A stretch of DNA of 64,000 nt from Paracoccaceae bacterium (GCA_012103375.1 WLWX01000001.1:3018492-3082491), one strand, 5' to 3'; numbered from the stretch's first letter, positions 1 to 10,214 are shown. A program made the numbers and translations. The notes: a model not told the origin generated them from the sequence alone.

Positions 1-1
1 A

Positions 2-274
2 ATCGAAATCTCTGCCATCGGCGGCGCGGTCTTTCCTGTATTACTGCTGATGTTCGGCATCTGTTGTACCGTTGCGGTCGCACTTTATCGCGCTGGACTG
101 AGATGGGACAGGGCCAATTGTATTCCGGAAGTCCTGATGATCCGGCGGGTTCAGCAGACCTGCGAACGCGCCGTCAGGATGGGGTGCCGGCGCGCAGAAA
201 GCGCGGTGTCTGGCCAGGCGTCAGGGCAATCGCACTCAGCGCACCGGAATAGCATGCACCAGTGTCAATGTTGA
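2..274 (+). CDS. possible 3' end of a membrane protein gene (runs in from left edge)
   Basis: An open frame enters from the left edge. Its first roughly 30 codons read as one hydrophobic segment (around GGAVFPVLLLMFGICCTVAV) followed by an Arg-rich tail. It would overlap the 3' end of the convergent phosphatase by about 100 bp, and the overlapping part has no recognisable character. Only the membrane-like stretch argues for a real gene, and the start lies outside the window. The family is not recognised. This may equally be non-coding. Confidence 0.2.
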   Translation: MEISAIGGAVFPVLLLMFGICCTVAVALYRAGLRWDRANCIPEVLMIRRVQQTCERAVRMGCRRAESAVSGQASGQSHSAHRNSMHQCQC

Positions 275-1004
275 TACGACGGCCCGAAACCTCGGGCCGG
301 GCAACGACAGTGTGCCCATGAACACACCACAGCCCGTCGGAACGGGCGCGGCGGGCGAAATCCGCGTTGCCCCACAACAGGCTTTCAGCCGATTGATCTG
401 CGATATCCTTGGCCGGATCGGCGGCCGCATGAACAAATGCGACATTGCCGCTGACCCATGACAATGGCAGGCCACGCAACCAGGTTTCCAGCGATGGATC
501 CAGCGCGTGCATCGCCCGGCGCAAATCATCCGCAGCGTTGTGAAGCGCGCCTTCGCTGGCATTCTCGGTCAGGCCGCCAATGCGGAAACTGGCCAATGTC
601 TGCAATCCGCCGTTGGACAGCCACAAGGCGCCATTCGCCGACGGATCGTCCATGAAATCCAGCATTATGCGTTCGTGGTTGCCCATCAGCATGGCAACAT
701 TTCCCGGTACGCTACGCGCTAGGCCAAGCAACTGTGTCAGCACCCCTGCCGAGTCTTCGCCCCGGTCGACGTAATCGCCTAACAGCACCAGCGTGGTCTT
801 TGCGCCGGGCCCGTGCGTGTCGGCATCCGCATCGATGACATCCAGCATATGGGCAAGCAGATCGCTGCAGCCATGCACATCGCCGATTGCATAGATCGGA
901 CGATCGGGCATCGGATCGCCATCAGAGGGCGCCTCGGGGCCCGCTTCTGGGGGCAAATCACCCGCCACTGGCGAAGATTTGCGTTTGAACAACTTTCCAA
1001 GCAT
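174..1004 (-). CDS. PPP-family serine/threonine phosphatase / metallophosphoesterase
   Basis: This 276-residue cytoplasmic protein carries the metal-binding signatures of the PPP superfamily in order: GDVHG near residue 42, GDYVDRG near 76 and GNHE near 108. A later His-containing block (VHGHTVV) lies near residue 228. These bind a dinuclear metal centre that hydrolyses phosphoesters. The first roughly 30 residues are basic then Pro/Glu-rich and probably form a flexible extension; an alternative start is the Met before PDRPIYAIGD. It is divergent from the tyrosine autokinase gene, so a role in reversing phosphorylation around polysaccharide synthesis is possible. That is inference: PPP enzymes of this bacterial type may also act on nucleotides (ApaH-like). 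Confidence 0.85.
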   Translation of the reverse strand: MLGKLFKRKSSPVAGDLPPEAGPEAPSDGDPMPDRPIYAIGDVHGCSDLLAHMLDVIDADADTHGPGAKTTLVLLGDYVDRGEDSAGVLTQLLGLARSVPGNVAMLMGNHERIMLDFMDDPSANGALWLSNGGLQTLASFRIGGLTENASEGALHNAADDLRRAMHALDPSLETWLRGLPLSWVSGNVAFVHAAADPAKDIADQSAESLLWGNADFARRARSDGLWCVHGHTVVARPEVSGRRINIDTGACYSGALSAIALTPGQTPRFLRAGTPS

Positions 1005-1195
1005 CGGCCCGCTTTCCGGTCAATTGACGGCCGCATCTGCGTGCCATGGGTGGGTAAGCGTGCATAATCTGTTTGCACGCAGAATAACAAGGCTTTGGCG
1101 ACCCCGCATTCGAACCCGGCAAACCCACGCCATGTTTGCGTTTTTCGGGTATTCATGTGACAGTCAGGGCAATTCTTTTAGGGGCGGATTCCGCC

Positions 1196-3322
1196 ATGTT
1201 ACAACGTTCTGGCAACTTGAAGGGACCGATTTCAGTCCGCGTGCCCGCGCCCGGTGAGGGTGGCCATTCCGACCCGCAAGCCAGCGATCCGGACTTTACG
1301 CGTTTGGCGAATGCACTCTGGCGGGGCAAGTGGCTGATCGCTGCGGTTGCACTGCTGGCTTTCGTGGCATCCGGCCTTTACGCCTATCGCTTTGCAACGC
1401 CGGTCTATTCGGCAACGGCGCAGATAGTTCTGGACGGGCGACAGCAGACCGTCACCGGTCTGGACAGCGTGGTTTCGGCACTGTCGACCGATCAGATCAC
1501 GATCAATACCGAACTGGAGGTTATTCGGTCGCGCAGATTGATCGGCTTACTGGTTGACCGTCTGGGCCTGACCGAGGTGCCGGAATACAACCCCTGGCTG
1601 GCGCCTGATCCGCCTGCATTGGGGTGGCAATCGATCAAGGACGGCGTCAAATCCTGGGTATTTGCCAGTCAGCCGCGCGCGACCTCGCCGCCTGAACCCG
1701 ATCAATTGCACGACATTGTCGTTAACGCGGTTCGGGCCAGGATTGCCACGGGCAACCTGAACCGAACATCGGTATTCACGATCACCGCCAGTTCGACAGA
1801 TCGGAATCGCGCCGCCGTATTGGCGAATACCCTGGCCGAGATCTATATCCTCGACCAGTTGGAGACCAAATTTCAGGGCACCCAGAAAGCGACCGAATGG
1901 CTCAGCCGCCGGGTCGCCGATCTGAGGGTTGAGCTTGAGGCGGACGAAGCCGCCGTGAAGGCATTAACCGCCGCCTCCGATCTGGTCAGTGCGCGCGATT
2001 TTGAGATGCGGAACCTGCAGATAAAGGATCTGCGTGACAGGGCCGATGCCTTGCAACAGGCGCTTGCCACTTCGACCGGGCGTTTGGCCCTGCTAGAGGC
2101 CGCCATCGGTGATCCGGTTGCAATGCAACGCGCCGCCGATGATCCTGCCCTGACGAAGTTGGGTGCGGACGGCCACACAGAAACCACAGCGCAATTTTCG
2201 GCACGCTACGATGCCATCCTGGCACAGGTTGACGCGATCCTTTCAACCCTCGAAGGGGTAGAGATCAGCGTGGCGGAACAATCGCTCGACCTGGTCGAAC
2301 TACAGCAACTGCAGCGAGAGGCTGACGCCAGCCGCGCGATCTATGAATCTTTTCTTGCCCGCCTCAAGGAAACCAGCGTGCAGCAAGGCATTCAGAGCGC
2401 GGACAGCCGCATTCTGTCGCAAGCGACGCGTCCGAATTACGCGGCGACCCCCCGAAAAAGGCAGATGGTCCTGAATGCTTCGGCGCTGGCCGCATTGTTG
2501 GCGGGAGCGCTCGTCATTTTATGGGAATTGGCGCAGAAAGGATTTCGATCGCCCGAAGCGCTTGAGGCGACGACCGGATATCCGGTTGTCGGACAGGTGC
2601 CGCTGGTGCCCGGCGCATCCCCGGCGCAGAAATTGCGATACCTGATCGAAAAACCGAATTCGGCGGCGGCGGAGGCTGTGCGCAATCTGCGAACCTCTGT
2701 CTTGACCCAAACGGACGCGGCGCAGGTGATCATGGTAACCTCTTCGGTGCCTGCAGAAGGCAAAACGACCCAGGCAATCGCGCTTGCACAGAATATTGCA
2801 GCCATGGGCCGAAAGGTCATGCTGATCGAATGCGATGTCCGGCGTCCGTCATTTCGTGACTATTTCGGGCCTGGCACGGGCACGTGCCTGTCCGACATCC
2901 TGTCCGGTTCGACCCTGCCCGAGGCAGCCGTATTTCACGAGGTTGTGCCCGGCATGGCGGTTATTGCCGGCGCTGCCGGGCAGGGGAACGCTGCGGATCT
3001 GTTCACGTCCGAGGCTTTTGACCGCCTGATTGCCTGGGCGCGCGGGGCCTTTGACGTTGTGATAATCGACACGCCGCCGGTGCTGGTTGTTCCGGATGCG
3101 CGCGTGATCGCCGCGCGATGCGATACGCTGCTTTACGTTGTTCGGTGGGATCGCACGTCTCCGGCGCAGGTGCTGGACGGGCTGCGCCAGCTTGAGACAC
3201 CGGATCGGCGGTGTGATGGATTGATTCTTGCGCGCGTCGATCCAAAACGCATGCGTGCGCTGGGGCTTGCCCATCGCAATGGGACCTACGCGGCTTATGG
3301 CCGGGCCTACTACGAGTCTTGA
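1196..3322 (+). CDS. polysaccharide co-polymerase / tyrosine autokinase (Wzc-like BY-kinase)
   Basis: This inner-membrane protein sets polymer chain length and drives export by cycles of tyrosine autophosphorylation. An N-terminal Wzz-type domain has one membrane segment near residues 45-65, a long periplasmic coiled-coil region (about 210-410) and a second membrane segment near 430-450. The cytoplasmic kinase follows, with Walker A (SSVPAEGKTT, near 516), Walker A' (LIECDVRRP, near 542) and Walker B (VVIIDTPP, near 622). A C-terminal tyrosine cluster (TYAAYGRAYY) is the expected phosphorylation site. The ATG at 1196 was chosen because AGGGGCGG lies 8-10 bases upstream; an in-frame ATG at 1136 lacks such a site. 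It converges with the wza-like gene. Confidence 0.93.
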   Translation: MLQRSGNLKGPISVRVPAPGEGGHSDPQASDPDFTRLANALWRGKWLIAAVALLAFVASGLYAYRFATPVYSATAQIVLDGRQQTVTGLDSVVSALSTDQITINTELEVIRSRRLIGLLVDRLGLTEVPEYNPWLAPDPPALGWQSIKDGVKSWVFASQPRATSPPEPDQLHDIVVNAVRARIATGNLNRTSVFTITASSTDRNRAAVLANTLAEIYILDQLETKFQGTQKATEWLSRRVADLRVELEADEAAVKALTAASDLVSARDFEMRNLQIKDLRDRADALQQALATSTGRLALLEAAIGDPVAMQRAADDPALTKLGADGHTETTAQFSARYDAILAQVDAILSTLEGVEISVAEQSLDLVELQQLQREADASRAIYESFLARLKETSVQQGIQSADSRILSQATRPNYAATPRKRQMVLNASALAALLAGALVILWELAQKGFRSPEALEATTGYPVVGQVPLVPGASPAQKLRYLIEKPNSAAAEAVRNLRTSVLTQTDAAQVIMVTSSVPAEGKTTQAIALAQNIAAMGRKVMLIECDVRRPSFRDYFGPGTGTCLSDILSGSTLPEAAVFHEVVPGMAVIAGAAGQGNAADLFTSEAFDRLIAWARGAFDVVIIDTPPVLVVPDARVIAARCDTLLYVVRWDRTSPAQVLDGLRQLETPDRRCDGLILARVDPKRMRALGLAHRNGTYAAYGRAYYES

Positions 3323-3346
3323 GTGTTTTCGGGGGGCCACACGCTC

Positions 3347-4692
3347 CTAGTTCGCCAGGGCCTGCGTCTGTCGCCCAAGGCCCAGCGTCGGCAAGATCTG
3401 CGCGATGGCGCGGTTCCAGCGGGTCACGGGCTGCTGGCTGACAAACACAATATCGCTGGGGCGCAGTTCGAACCGGGTGGCAATAACAAAATTGACCGCG
3501 TTCGACGCATCAAGGTGCCAAGCGGTCACCGTATCCGCACCAGCAGTGCCCCGCAGAACATAAATCTGGCTGCTGTCGCCTGAGATTTGATCGTATCCGC
3601 CTTCGCCAAACAGCGCGTCGGCCAGTGACAGGCCATGGCGAAGGGCATCGCCAGGCGCGACTGACGCGAAACTTCGCCCGCAAGATAGACATAGTCGCGC
3701 CGCACTGCCCCGAATTCTTCCTGCGCGCGAAAATTCCCCTGTGCTTCGATCAAGGCGGTTCGGCGGATCTGGACGGCCGAGTTCAACGCGCTCAGCGCGT
3801 CGGCACGCGCTGCGCGGCGCAGGCCGATCAATTGGATCTGCTGGGCGAAGAAGGCCTGCGCACGTTCGTAATCGTAGTTTTCGTCGACAAAGACACTGTC
3901 ACTGCCGAACAGCTCCAAGCGCTGAAGTTCGGCGCGCCGATCAAACTCAGACAATGGAACCTGATAGATCGCGCCGTCCCGATAAATGCGGATAGCCGTG
4001 TATTCGCGATCCTTTGCGGTGACCCCGCCGGCGGCACCGATCGCTTCGACCAGCGTCAGACCTTTCTGTGTCACGGGAACAACCCTGGAGGTGCGAACCG
4101 CGCCCCCAATGGCAACCCGCTGCGAGCGATACTCGGCAATCTCCAAACTGACCGAGGGATCGATGTTGGCGCGCACCAACGCCTGAAACACCGCGCCTTC
4201 GGCTTCATCAATGGTCATGCCCGCCACGGCAACACGCCCGGCGTCGGGGATGCCGATCGTGCCGTCATCCTGAACCGCGTAGGTCTGGCGCAGGTTATCA
4301 GCGGTATTGCCCCCGATACTTTGGAGGCTGCTACTGGCGCGCGTGGCCAGTTGTACGATGTCGCCGATGCCGATTTCATAGGCCGTCTTCGGCATGTCCG
4401 GTGGCAGGCTGATGGTTGGGCGCACGGGATTGCCATTCGGACCAAGCGGCGGCGTGGGCAACGCGCCGATGCGCCCCAGACTGCCCGGCCCGCCAGAGGT
4501 TGCAAAAAATGCGTCAGACAGTTGTCTGGGTTGGTATGGGGTGCTGTTTGCCACCTCAAGCGACCGCAAGGTAATTGGTTGCACCAAAACATCCTGCCCA
4601 GCCGATGCGCCCCTGAGGACCTTTGGCGCTGAATAAATTGCGTCGCAACCCACAAGGCCCAACACAGCTAGCGCCAGAACAATCCGCACCAT
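3347..4692 (-). pseudogene. Wza-like outer-membrane polysaccharide export lipoprotein, frameshifted
   Basis: The product is an outer-membrane polysaccharide exporter. From the ATG at 4692 it has a short lipoprotein signal ending in the lipobox LVGC, then a Poly_export domain (YEIGIGDIVQLATRA) and SLBB-type segments (GAVRTSRVVPVTQKGLTLVEAIG). The frame breaks near 3638-3645, just after GEVSRQSRLAMPF. One missing base there would continue into GLSLADALFGEGGYD and the rest of the domain, which reads open in the other frame to the stop at 3347. With one base restored the gene is 448 codons plus stop, normal for the family. As written, translation gives an unrelated tail ending at 3526. This is either a real lesion or a one-base sequencing deletion. 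Confidence 0.85.
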
Positions 4693-4757
4693 TCCAATTC
4701 CCCAATCAAAATACGCCCCTAATAGCCCCACAATGCGCCAACTAAATTAGGATTTGG

Positions 4758-4771
4758 TTAACGATAGTTAA
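4758..4771. promoter_or_regulatory. paired GTTAAC half-sites, CtrA-like but with 6-bp spacing
   Basis: Two TTAAC half-sites separated by six bases lie between the divergent wza-like and manC genes. The CtrA consensus known from Caulobacter and used in Rhodobacteraceae is TTAA-N7-TTAA, so this one is one base short. It is proposed mainly because a perfect N7 pair occurs upstream of the main polysaccharide operon. Confidence 0.3.
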
Positions 4772-4918
4772 CTTCCCCCTCTGACACCGTGCTTCGGTCA
4801 ACCCGGGCTTGCGGGTGGCACGTTTTCGAGCGCGCTGATTGCGGGAACAGTGGTGCGCAGGCAATTGCTGCGCTAAAGAATTTCATACATGTGCAGTGAA
4901 TTGGGTAGCAGGGCAAAG

Positions 4919-6331
4919 ATGATCATTCCGGTAATTCTATGTGGTGGATCCGGCACGCGGCTTTGGCCGCTTTCAAGGAAAAGCTATCCCAAGCAATTCA
5001 GCAATTTCTTGGGTAATCAGAGCCTGTTTCAGGCGACGGCCCAGCGCCTTTCCCGGCCAGCCTATGGCCCGCCACTGGTGCTGACCGGTTCGGATTTCCG
5101 GTTTCTGGTTACCGATCAGCTAACGGAAGCGGGAATAGACGAAGCCACGATCTTGATCGAGCCTGAGGCGAAAAATACAGCGGCCGCCATCCTTGCCGCA
5201 GCTTTGTGGCTTGAAAAATCGGACCCCGACGCGCTGATGCTGGTCGCACCAAGCGATCATGTTGTTCCGGATGCAAACCCATTTGCCGCCTCGGTCGATG
5301 CCGGGCGCGCCACGGCCCAGGCTGGCGGGCTTGTGACTTTTGGCGTCGCCCCGGACCGGGCCGAGACCGGATATGGCTGGCTGGAGCGCGAAGACGCCGA
5401 CAACACCGGCGCGCAATCGCTGATCCGGTTTGTCGAGAAGCCGGACGCCAAAACGGCCGAGGCAATGCTGGCCGATCCGCGATATCTGTGGAACGCGGGT
5501 GTTTTCCTGTTCTCGGTCGCGGGCATACTCAGGGCATTCCGCGCGCATGCGCCTGACTTGCTTGCGCCGGTTGGGGATGCTGTTGATCGGGCGAAACCCG
5601 ACTTGAATTTCCATCGCCTGGACCCGGCAAGCTGGGCCGGGGCCGAGTCGATTTCCATCGACTATGCGGTGATGGAGAAGGCCGATAACCTGTCGGTCGT
5701 TCCGTTCACGGGACGCTGGTCAGACCTTGGCGGTTGGGATGCCGTCTGGCGCGAGATGGATCAGGATGCGGACGGCAACACGGTCAGCGATCAGGGCCTG
5801 GCGCTGGGGTGCACAAACACGCTTGTGCGTGCAGAAGACAGTGGTCAGACCGTGGTTGGTATCGGACTGACCGATACCGTGGTGGTGGCAACACCGGACG
5901 CGGTTCTGGTGGCCAACCGAAACCACGTGCAAGAGGTCAAGCAAGCCGTCGCCGCGCTGAAAGAACGCGGCACGCGCCAGGCCGAGACATTTCCGATCGA
6001 TCACCGTCCCTGGGGCTGGTTTGAAACGCTGGCATTGTCGGACAGGTTTCAGGTCAAGCGGATCGTGGTCAAGCCGGGCGCGGCACTGAGCCTGCAATCG
6101 CATATGCACCGGGCCGAACACTGGATCGTCGTGCAAGGCACCGCGCGGGTGACAGTGGATGACACGGAAAAGCTGGTTGCCGAGAACGAGTCGATCTATG
6201 TCCCGCTGGGCGCAAAACACCGGATGGAGAACCCCGGCCACGTCAACATGGTTTTGATAGAAGTTCAGACTGGCACATACCTGGGCGAGGATGACATCAA
6301 ACGCTATGAAGATGTCTATCAACGCGACTGA
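4919..6331 (+). CDS. manC: mannose-1-phosphate guanylyltransferase / mannose-6-phosphate isomerase
   Basis: This bifunctional cytoplasmic enzyme makes GDP-mannose from mannose-1-phosphate and GTP; its C-terminal cupin domain can isomerise fructose-6-phosphate. The N-terminal nucleotidyltransferase signature GGSGTRLWPLSR is at residues 9-20 and FVEKPD lies near 172. The C-terminal type II PMI cupin includes PWGWFETL, SLQSHMHRAEHW and VPLGAKHRMENPG. The start at 4919 puts the protein directly at MIIPVILCGG, as in other family members; an upstream in-frame ATG at 4889 adds ten unconserved residues. It supplies the substrate for gmd and fcl in the same locus. Confidence 0.94.
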   Translation: MIIPVILCGGSGTRLWPLSRKSYPKQFSNFLGNQSLFQATAQRLSRPAYGPPLVLTGSDFRFLVTDQLTEAGIDEATILIEPEAKNTAAAILAAALWLEKSDPDALMLVAPSDHVVPDANPFAASVDAGRATAQAGGLVTFGVAPDRAETGYGWLEREDADNTGAQSLIRFVEKPDAKTAEAMLADPRYLWNAGVFLFSVAGILRAFRAHAPDLLAPVGDAVDRAKPDLNFHRLDPASWAGAESISIDYAVMEKADNLSVVPFTGRWSDLGGWDAVWREMDQDADGNTVSDQGLALGCTNTLVRAEDSGQTVVGIGLTDTVVVATPDAVLVANRNHVQEVKQAVAALKERGTRQAETFPIDHRPWGWFETLALSDRFQVKRIVVKPGAALSLQSHMHRAEHWIVVQGTARVTVDDTEKLVAENESIYVPLGAKHRMENPGHVNMVLIEVQTGTYLGEDDIKRYEDVYQRD

Positions 6332-6440
6332 CGCACGGGCGGGCGGCCCTACGGGCGGTGCGCTAACCATCTGATAACCTTGCGATTGCAGCTACCGCGA
6401 CCGTTCCGGCCCACGCTCGGGTCCTTTCGCGGAGAAACCT

Positions 6441-6704
6441 ATGAACCCTTTCGCCAATCGCGCCATCCCGTTAAGCGGGCCGGCCAGTGATATCATTGCC
6501 GTCACCCCCAGCGACGTGACCAACCTCGACGATGTGGCCGTCGCGCTTTACATCGAAACCGGCGGTGCATTGTCGCTGGAAACCGTTGGCGGCGGCAGCC
6601 GGACGGTGAATGTTGCCGACAACGCCGTGCTTCCTGTCGGCGTTGCCCGCGTCAACGCAACCGGCACCACGGCCAGCGGTATCCACGCGCTGGTGATCGG
6701 CTGA
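6441..6704 (+). CDS. ghsA: GTA head-spike base protein (RCAP_Rcc01079 / GhsA family)
   Basis: This 87-residue protein matches, from memory, the spike-base protein of the R. capsulatus gene transfer agent (Rcc01079, GhsA). Shared blocks are the opening MNPFANRAIPLSGPA, the central VALYIETGG and the closing LPVGVARVNATGTTASGIHA. In R. capsulatus GhsA and GhsB form head spikes needed for particle binding to the polysaccharide capsule. The gene has a plausible ribosome site (GGAG) and overlaps the next ATG by one base (TGATG), so the pair is translationally coupled. No other structural GTA gene is in the window; in R. capsulatus this pair likewise lies outside the main GTA cluster, next to capsule genes. 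Confidence 0.85.
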   Translation: MNPFANRAIPLSGPASDIIAVTPSDVTNLDDVAVALYIETGGALSLETVGGGSRTVNVADNAVLPVGVARVNATGTTASGIHALVIG

Positions 6705-8164
6705 TGCTGGGGCTGGATGTCAGCGTCACCGGTCTGGTGGCGATGGGCCGCAGCGGTCCGATCGCCCTGCCCGACATCGGATTGCTGGCGGATTGGCGGT
6801 TTGAGGAGGGCAGCGGCTCCACCGTTGCCGATCAGACCGGCAGTCACGCCATCGACCTGACAGCAGCAGCCAGCCCGAACACCGCCTGGCAAGCCTATGG
6901 TCTGAGCGCGGACAACGGCGCGGTGCAGACACCCGTAATCACGGGCGTGCGAACCGTCGCGATGCTTTATCGGGCCAATGCTGGCACCGGCGGGTTCCAC
7001 CACTCGGGGCCGGTGGCGACCAATAAGGGTATATTGGGCAGCGCTGCAAACGGCGCGTCGTTGCAATTGACCGATACGATCCATATCGCGAAGGGCGCAG
7101 GGATCGCACGGGCGTATCGGCGCGACGATACCGGATCGGGCGCGTTCACGCTCAACACCGGCGGCTGGCAAGTGGTGTTCCGCGAGATGGCGAACTCGGC
7201 CAGCGGCAATCTGACATTCGGCGGGCGCGGCGGGACCACGACCAACCGAAATACCTCGTTCGATCTGGGCTGGGCCGGGGTCTATGACCGGGCGCTGGAT
7301 GACACGGATCGCGCCAGGATATTTGCCTTCTGCCGCAGCCTTTTGCGCGCGCGTGGCGGGGGAAATTACGTCGCCTTTGCGGATTGCGCGGTCCAGGCAG
7401 ACGCGCTGATCCTTTGGGGGCAGTCGAATGCTGATGGACGTGCGCTGATCGCTGATCTGTCCGCGTCCAATCAGGCCCGCACCTACACAGAGGCCTATAT
7501 TCTGCAGAATGAGTTCCTGAATGCGACAACGGCGTTTGCGACGCTCGACCTTGGGACAAATCACTGTGATGGCGGTTCGGCCTATTTCGGGGCCGAAGTG
7601 ATCTGGGCGAATCTGCGGCAGGACACACCGACGGGCCGCGATCTCTATATTGAAGAGACAGCGCGCGGGTCGTCGTTTCTGGCGCCGTCCTCGGACGCCA
7701 ATGTCGCCAATGGTGCGTCGTGGTCCGAAGGTGAGTTAGAGACGAATGCGGGCTGGTGGCGGTCCGCATTGCACAACCACTATCTGGCGATCGCGGATGC
7801 TTTGGAGGCGGGCGTCGGACTGAACTGGCGCGGCGTGGGCTGGTGGCAGGGCGAACAGGACGCGATGTTCACCTCGACCGCTGATGTCCATCAGGCAGAG
7901 CTGACGGCGATGGTCGCCTCTTTCGATGCCCATACCGGGCTGGACAGCGTGCCTTGGGTGATTGTGCAGACCAAAGAAACACCGCCAACGAACGCCAGCG
8001 CGGAAACAACGGTGCGCACGGCACAATCATCTGTCGTCAGTGCGCTTGGCGCGCGCGCGACGTTGATCGACGCCTCGGGCTATGGGGTGGGCGGTGATGG
8101 CCTGCATCTGAATGCGACCGGCATGGAGGGTCTGGCCGCAAGCATCTATGCGACGTTGTTCTGA
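6704..8164 (+). CDS. ghsB: GTA head-spike fibre with SGNH / sialate O-acetylesterase-like domain (GhsB family)
   Basis: This 486-residue protein follows ghsA directly and corresponds in position and character to Rcc01080 (GhsB). Residues 1-30 probably anchor it to the base protein. Residues about 25-215 resemble a LamG/concanavalin-type beta-sandwich ([17 protein letters not shown] is a typical entry). The C-terminal half is an SGNH hydrolase: block [10 protein letters not shown] with candidate nucleophile Ser241, block III GWWQGE near 379-384, and block V GDGLHLN with Asp465 and His468. The intact triad suggests the spike can deacetylate a polysaccharide, which is inference. The gene converges on fcl with a 19-bp overlap. 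Confidence 0.8.
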   Translation: MLGLDVSVTGLVAMGRSGPIALPDIGLLADWRFEEGSGSTVADQTGSHAIDLTAAASPNTAWQAYGLSADNGAVQTPVITGVRTVAMLYRANAGTGGFHHSGPVATNKGILGSAANGASLQLTDTIHIAKGAGIARAYRRDDTGSGAFTLNTGGWQVVFREMANSASGNLTFGGRGGTTTNRNTSFDLGWAGVYDRALDDTDRARIFAFCRSLLRARGGGNYVAFADCAVQADALILWGQSNADGRALIADLSASNQARTYTEAYILQNEFLNATTAFATLDLGTNHCDGGSAYFGAEVIWANLRQDTPTGRDLYIEETARGSSFLAPSSDANVANGASWSEGELETNAGWWRSALHNHYLAIADALEAGVGLNWRGVGWWQGEQDAMFTSTADVHQAELTAMVASFDAHTGLDSVPWVIVQTKETPPTNASAETTVRTAQSSVVSALGARATLIDASGYGVGGDGLHLNATGMEGLAASIYATLF

Positions 8165-9096
8165 TACCAGTCATAGGTCTGCGCGATCCCTTCGCGCAGG
8201 CCGATTTTCGCGCTCCAGCCCAGATCGGCCAGCCGCGCCACGTCGAGCAGTTTTCGCGGTGTCCCGTCAGGTTTGCTGCCGTCAAACGCGATCTGCCCTT
8301 TGTACCCAGTCACCTTGGCCAGCATCGTGGCCAGCTCGCCGATCGAGATATCCTGCCCGGTGCCCACATTCAGAAACCTGCTGCGTGGGTGGGTGGCGCT
8401 GTTCCAATCGGATTTCGGCAGGTCCAGAACATGCAGTGACGCCGCCGCCATATCGTCGACATGCAGAAACTCGCGCTTCGGGGCGCCGCTGCCCCAAACC
8501 TCAACCACGTCATCACCCGCCTGTGCGGCGTGGTGAAACCGCTGCATCAGCCCGGGCAACACATGGCTTTTGACCGGATCGAAGTTGTCGCCGGGACCGT
8601 AGAGGTTCGTCGGCATCACACTTCGATAATCGACGCCGTGCTGAAGATTGTAGCTTTCGCAAAGCTTGATCCCCGCGATCTTGGCGATGGCATAGGGTTC
8701 GTTGGTCAGCTCCAACGGGCCGGTCAGCAGCGCGTCTTCGCGCATCGGTTGCGCCGCATCGCGCGGATAGATGCAGGACGACCCGAGGTTCAGAAGGCGC
8801 GTGACCCCATGGGCATAGGCCTGATGGATCACATTCGCCTCGATCATCAGGTTGTCATAGATGAAATCGGCGGGGTAATCATTGTTTGCCAGAATACCGC
8901 CGACACGGGCGGCGGCCAGAATAACGACATCCGGGCGCTGATCGGCAAAGAACGCAGCTGTCGCGGCCTGATCCTTTAGGTCAAGTTCCGCGTGGCTTCG
9001 GGTGATCACGCTGACACCGGTTCGACCTTTCAACTGTCGTGCGATGGCGCCGCCGACCATGCCGCGATGCCCAGCGAGGAAGATCCGCATGCTCAT
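8146..9096 (-). CDS. fcl: GDP-L-fucose synthase
   Basis: This enzyme converts GDP-4-keto-6-deoxy-D-mannose to GDP-L-fucose by epimerisation at C3 and C5 and NADPH reduction. It is an extended SDR of 316 residues, normal for the family. The nucleotide motif is GHRGMVGGA at residues 9-17; an SSCIYP block carries the catalytic Ser, and YAIAK gives the catalytic Tyr and Lys. It is the last gene of the minus-strand operon and overlaps gmd by four bases (ATGA), so the two steps are coupled. It shows no lesion. Confidence 0.94.
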   Translation of the reverse strand: MSMRIFLAGHRGMVGGAIARQLKGRTGVSVITRSHAELDLKDQAATAAFFADQRPDVVILAAARVGGILANNDYPADFIYDNLMIEANVIHQAYAHGVTRLLNLGSSCIYPRDAAQPMREDALLTGPLELTNEPYAIAKIAGIKLCESYNLQHGVDYRSVMPTNLYGPGDNFDPVKSHVLPGLMQRFHHAAQAGDDVVEVWGSGAPKREFLHVDDMAAASLHVLDLPKSDWNSATHPRSRFLNVGTGQDISIGELATMLAKVTGYKGQIAFDGSKPDGTPRKLLDVARLADLGWSAKIGLREGIAQTYDWYQNNVA

Positions 9097-10214
9097 TCCC
9101 CCGCAGCAACTGGCAGATCATAGCCGTGTTCGCGCAGGAAGGCGTGGCGACGCGCATCGGCCAGATCGGTGGCAACCATTTCGGTGCACATCTCACGCGC
9201 CGTGGTCGTCGCAGACCAACCCAGATCGCGTTTTGCGCGCGATGGATCGCCCAACAGAGTCTCAACCTCGGCCGGGCGGAAATAACGCGGGTCGATCCGC
9301 ATGACCACGTCACCAACACTCAGCGCAGGGGCGGCATCGCCAATGATCCCTGCGACCACGGCATGCTCATCCAGGCCATCGCCGCGGAACACCAGCGTCA
9401 GGCCCAGGTCTTCGCCTGCCCATCGGATGAAATCGCGCACGGAATGCTGAACGCCCGAGGCGATGACGTAATCTTTCGGGTCGTCCTGTTGCAGCATCAG
9501 CCATTGCGCCTGGACATAGTCGCGCGCATGACCCCAATCGCGCAAAGCGTCGATATTTCCCATAAACAGACACTTTTCCAGCCCCTGCGCGATCATGGAC
9601 AACCCGCGCGTGATCTTCCGGGTCACGAAAGTTTCGCCCCGTCGCGGGCTTTCATGATTGAACAGGATGCCGTTGCAGGCGAACATCCCATAGGCCTCGC
9701 GGAAGTTCACGCAGGCCCAATAGGCATAGAGCTTGGCAACCGCATAGGGGCTGCGCGGATAGAATGGAGTGGATTCCGACTGCGGTGTCTCGACCACTTT
9801 TCCATAGAGCTCGGACGTTGACGCCTGATAGAATCGCGTTGTCTTTTCCAGGCCAAGGAACCGGATCGCCTCCAACAGGCGCAGCGTGCCAATGGCATCG
9901 ACGTCCGCGGTATATTCGGGCGATTCAAAGCTGACGGCGACATGGGACTGCGCCCCCAGATTATAGACCTCGTCAGGGCGAATGTCCGAAACCAGCCGCG
10001 TCAGGTTTGATGTGTCCGACAGATCGCCATAATGCAGATACAACTGTGGGTTCGCTTCATGGGGATCCTGATAGATATGGTCGATGCGTGACGTGTTCAG
10101 CGATGACGCGCGCCGCTTGATGCCGTGAACTTCATACCCTTTTTCCAGCAACAGCTCGGCCAGAAACGATCCGTCCTGGCCCGTGATGCCGGTGATTAGC
10201 GCGCGTTTGGTCAT
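9093..10214 (-). CDS. gmd: GDP-mannose 4,6-dehydratase
   Basis: This enzyme converts GDP-D-mannose to GDP-4-keto-6-deoxy-D-mannose, the precursor of GDP-L-fucose, GDP-rhamnose or related sugars. The protein is 373 residues, typical for Gmd. It opens with [19 protein letters not shown], followed by HYGDLSD and the catalytic TSELYGKV...[15 protein letters not shown] region with the YxxxK pair. It sits 15 bp downstream of the GT2 stop codon and overlaps fcl. ManC, encoded nearby, supplies its substrate. Confidence 0.95.
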   Translation of the reverse strand: MTKRALITGITGQDGSFLAELLLEKGYEVHGIKRRASSLNTSRIDHIYQDPHEANPQLYLHYGDLSDTSNLTRLVSDIRPDEVYNLGAQSHVAVSFESPEYTADVDAIGTLRLLEAIRFLGLEKTTRFYQASTSELYGKVVETPQSESTPFYPRSPYAVAKLYAYWACVNFREAYGMFACNGILFNHESPRRGETFVTRKITRGLSMIAQGLEKCLFMGNIDALRDWGHARDYVQAQWLMLQQDDPKDYVIASGVQHSVRDFIRWAGEDLGLTLVFRGDGLDEHAVVAGIIGDAAPALSVGDVVMRIDPRYFRPAEVETLLGDPSRAKRDLGWSATTTAREMCTEMVATDLADARRHAFLREHGYDLPVAAGE

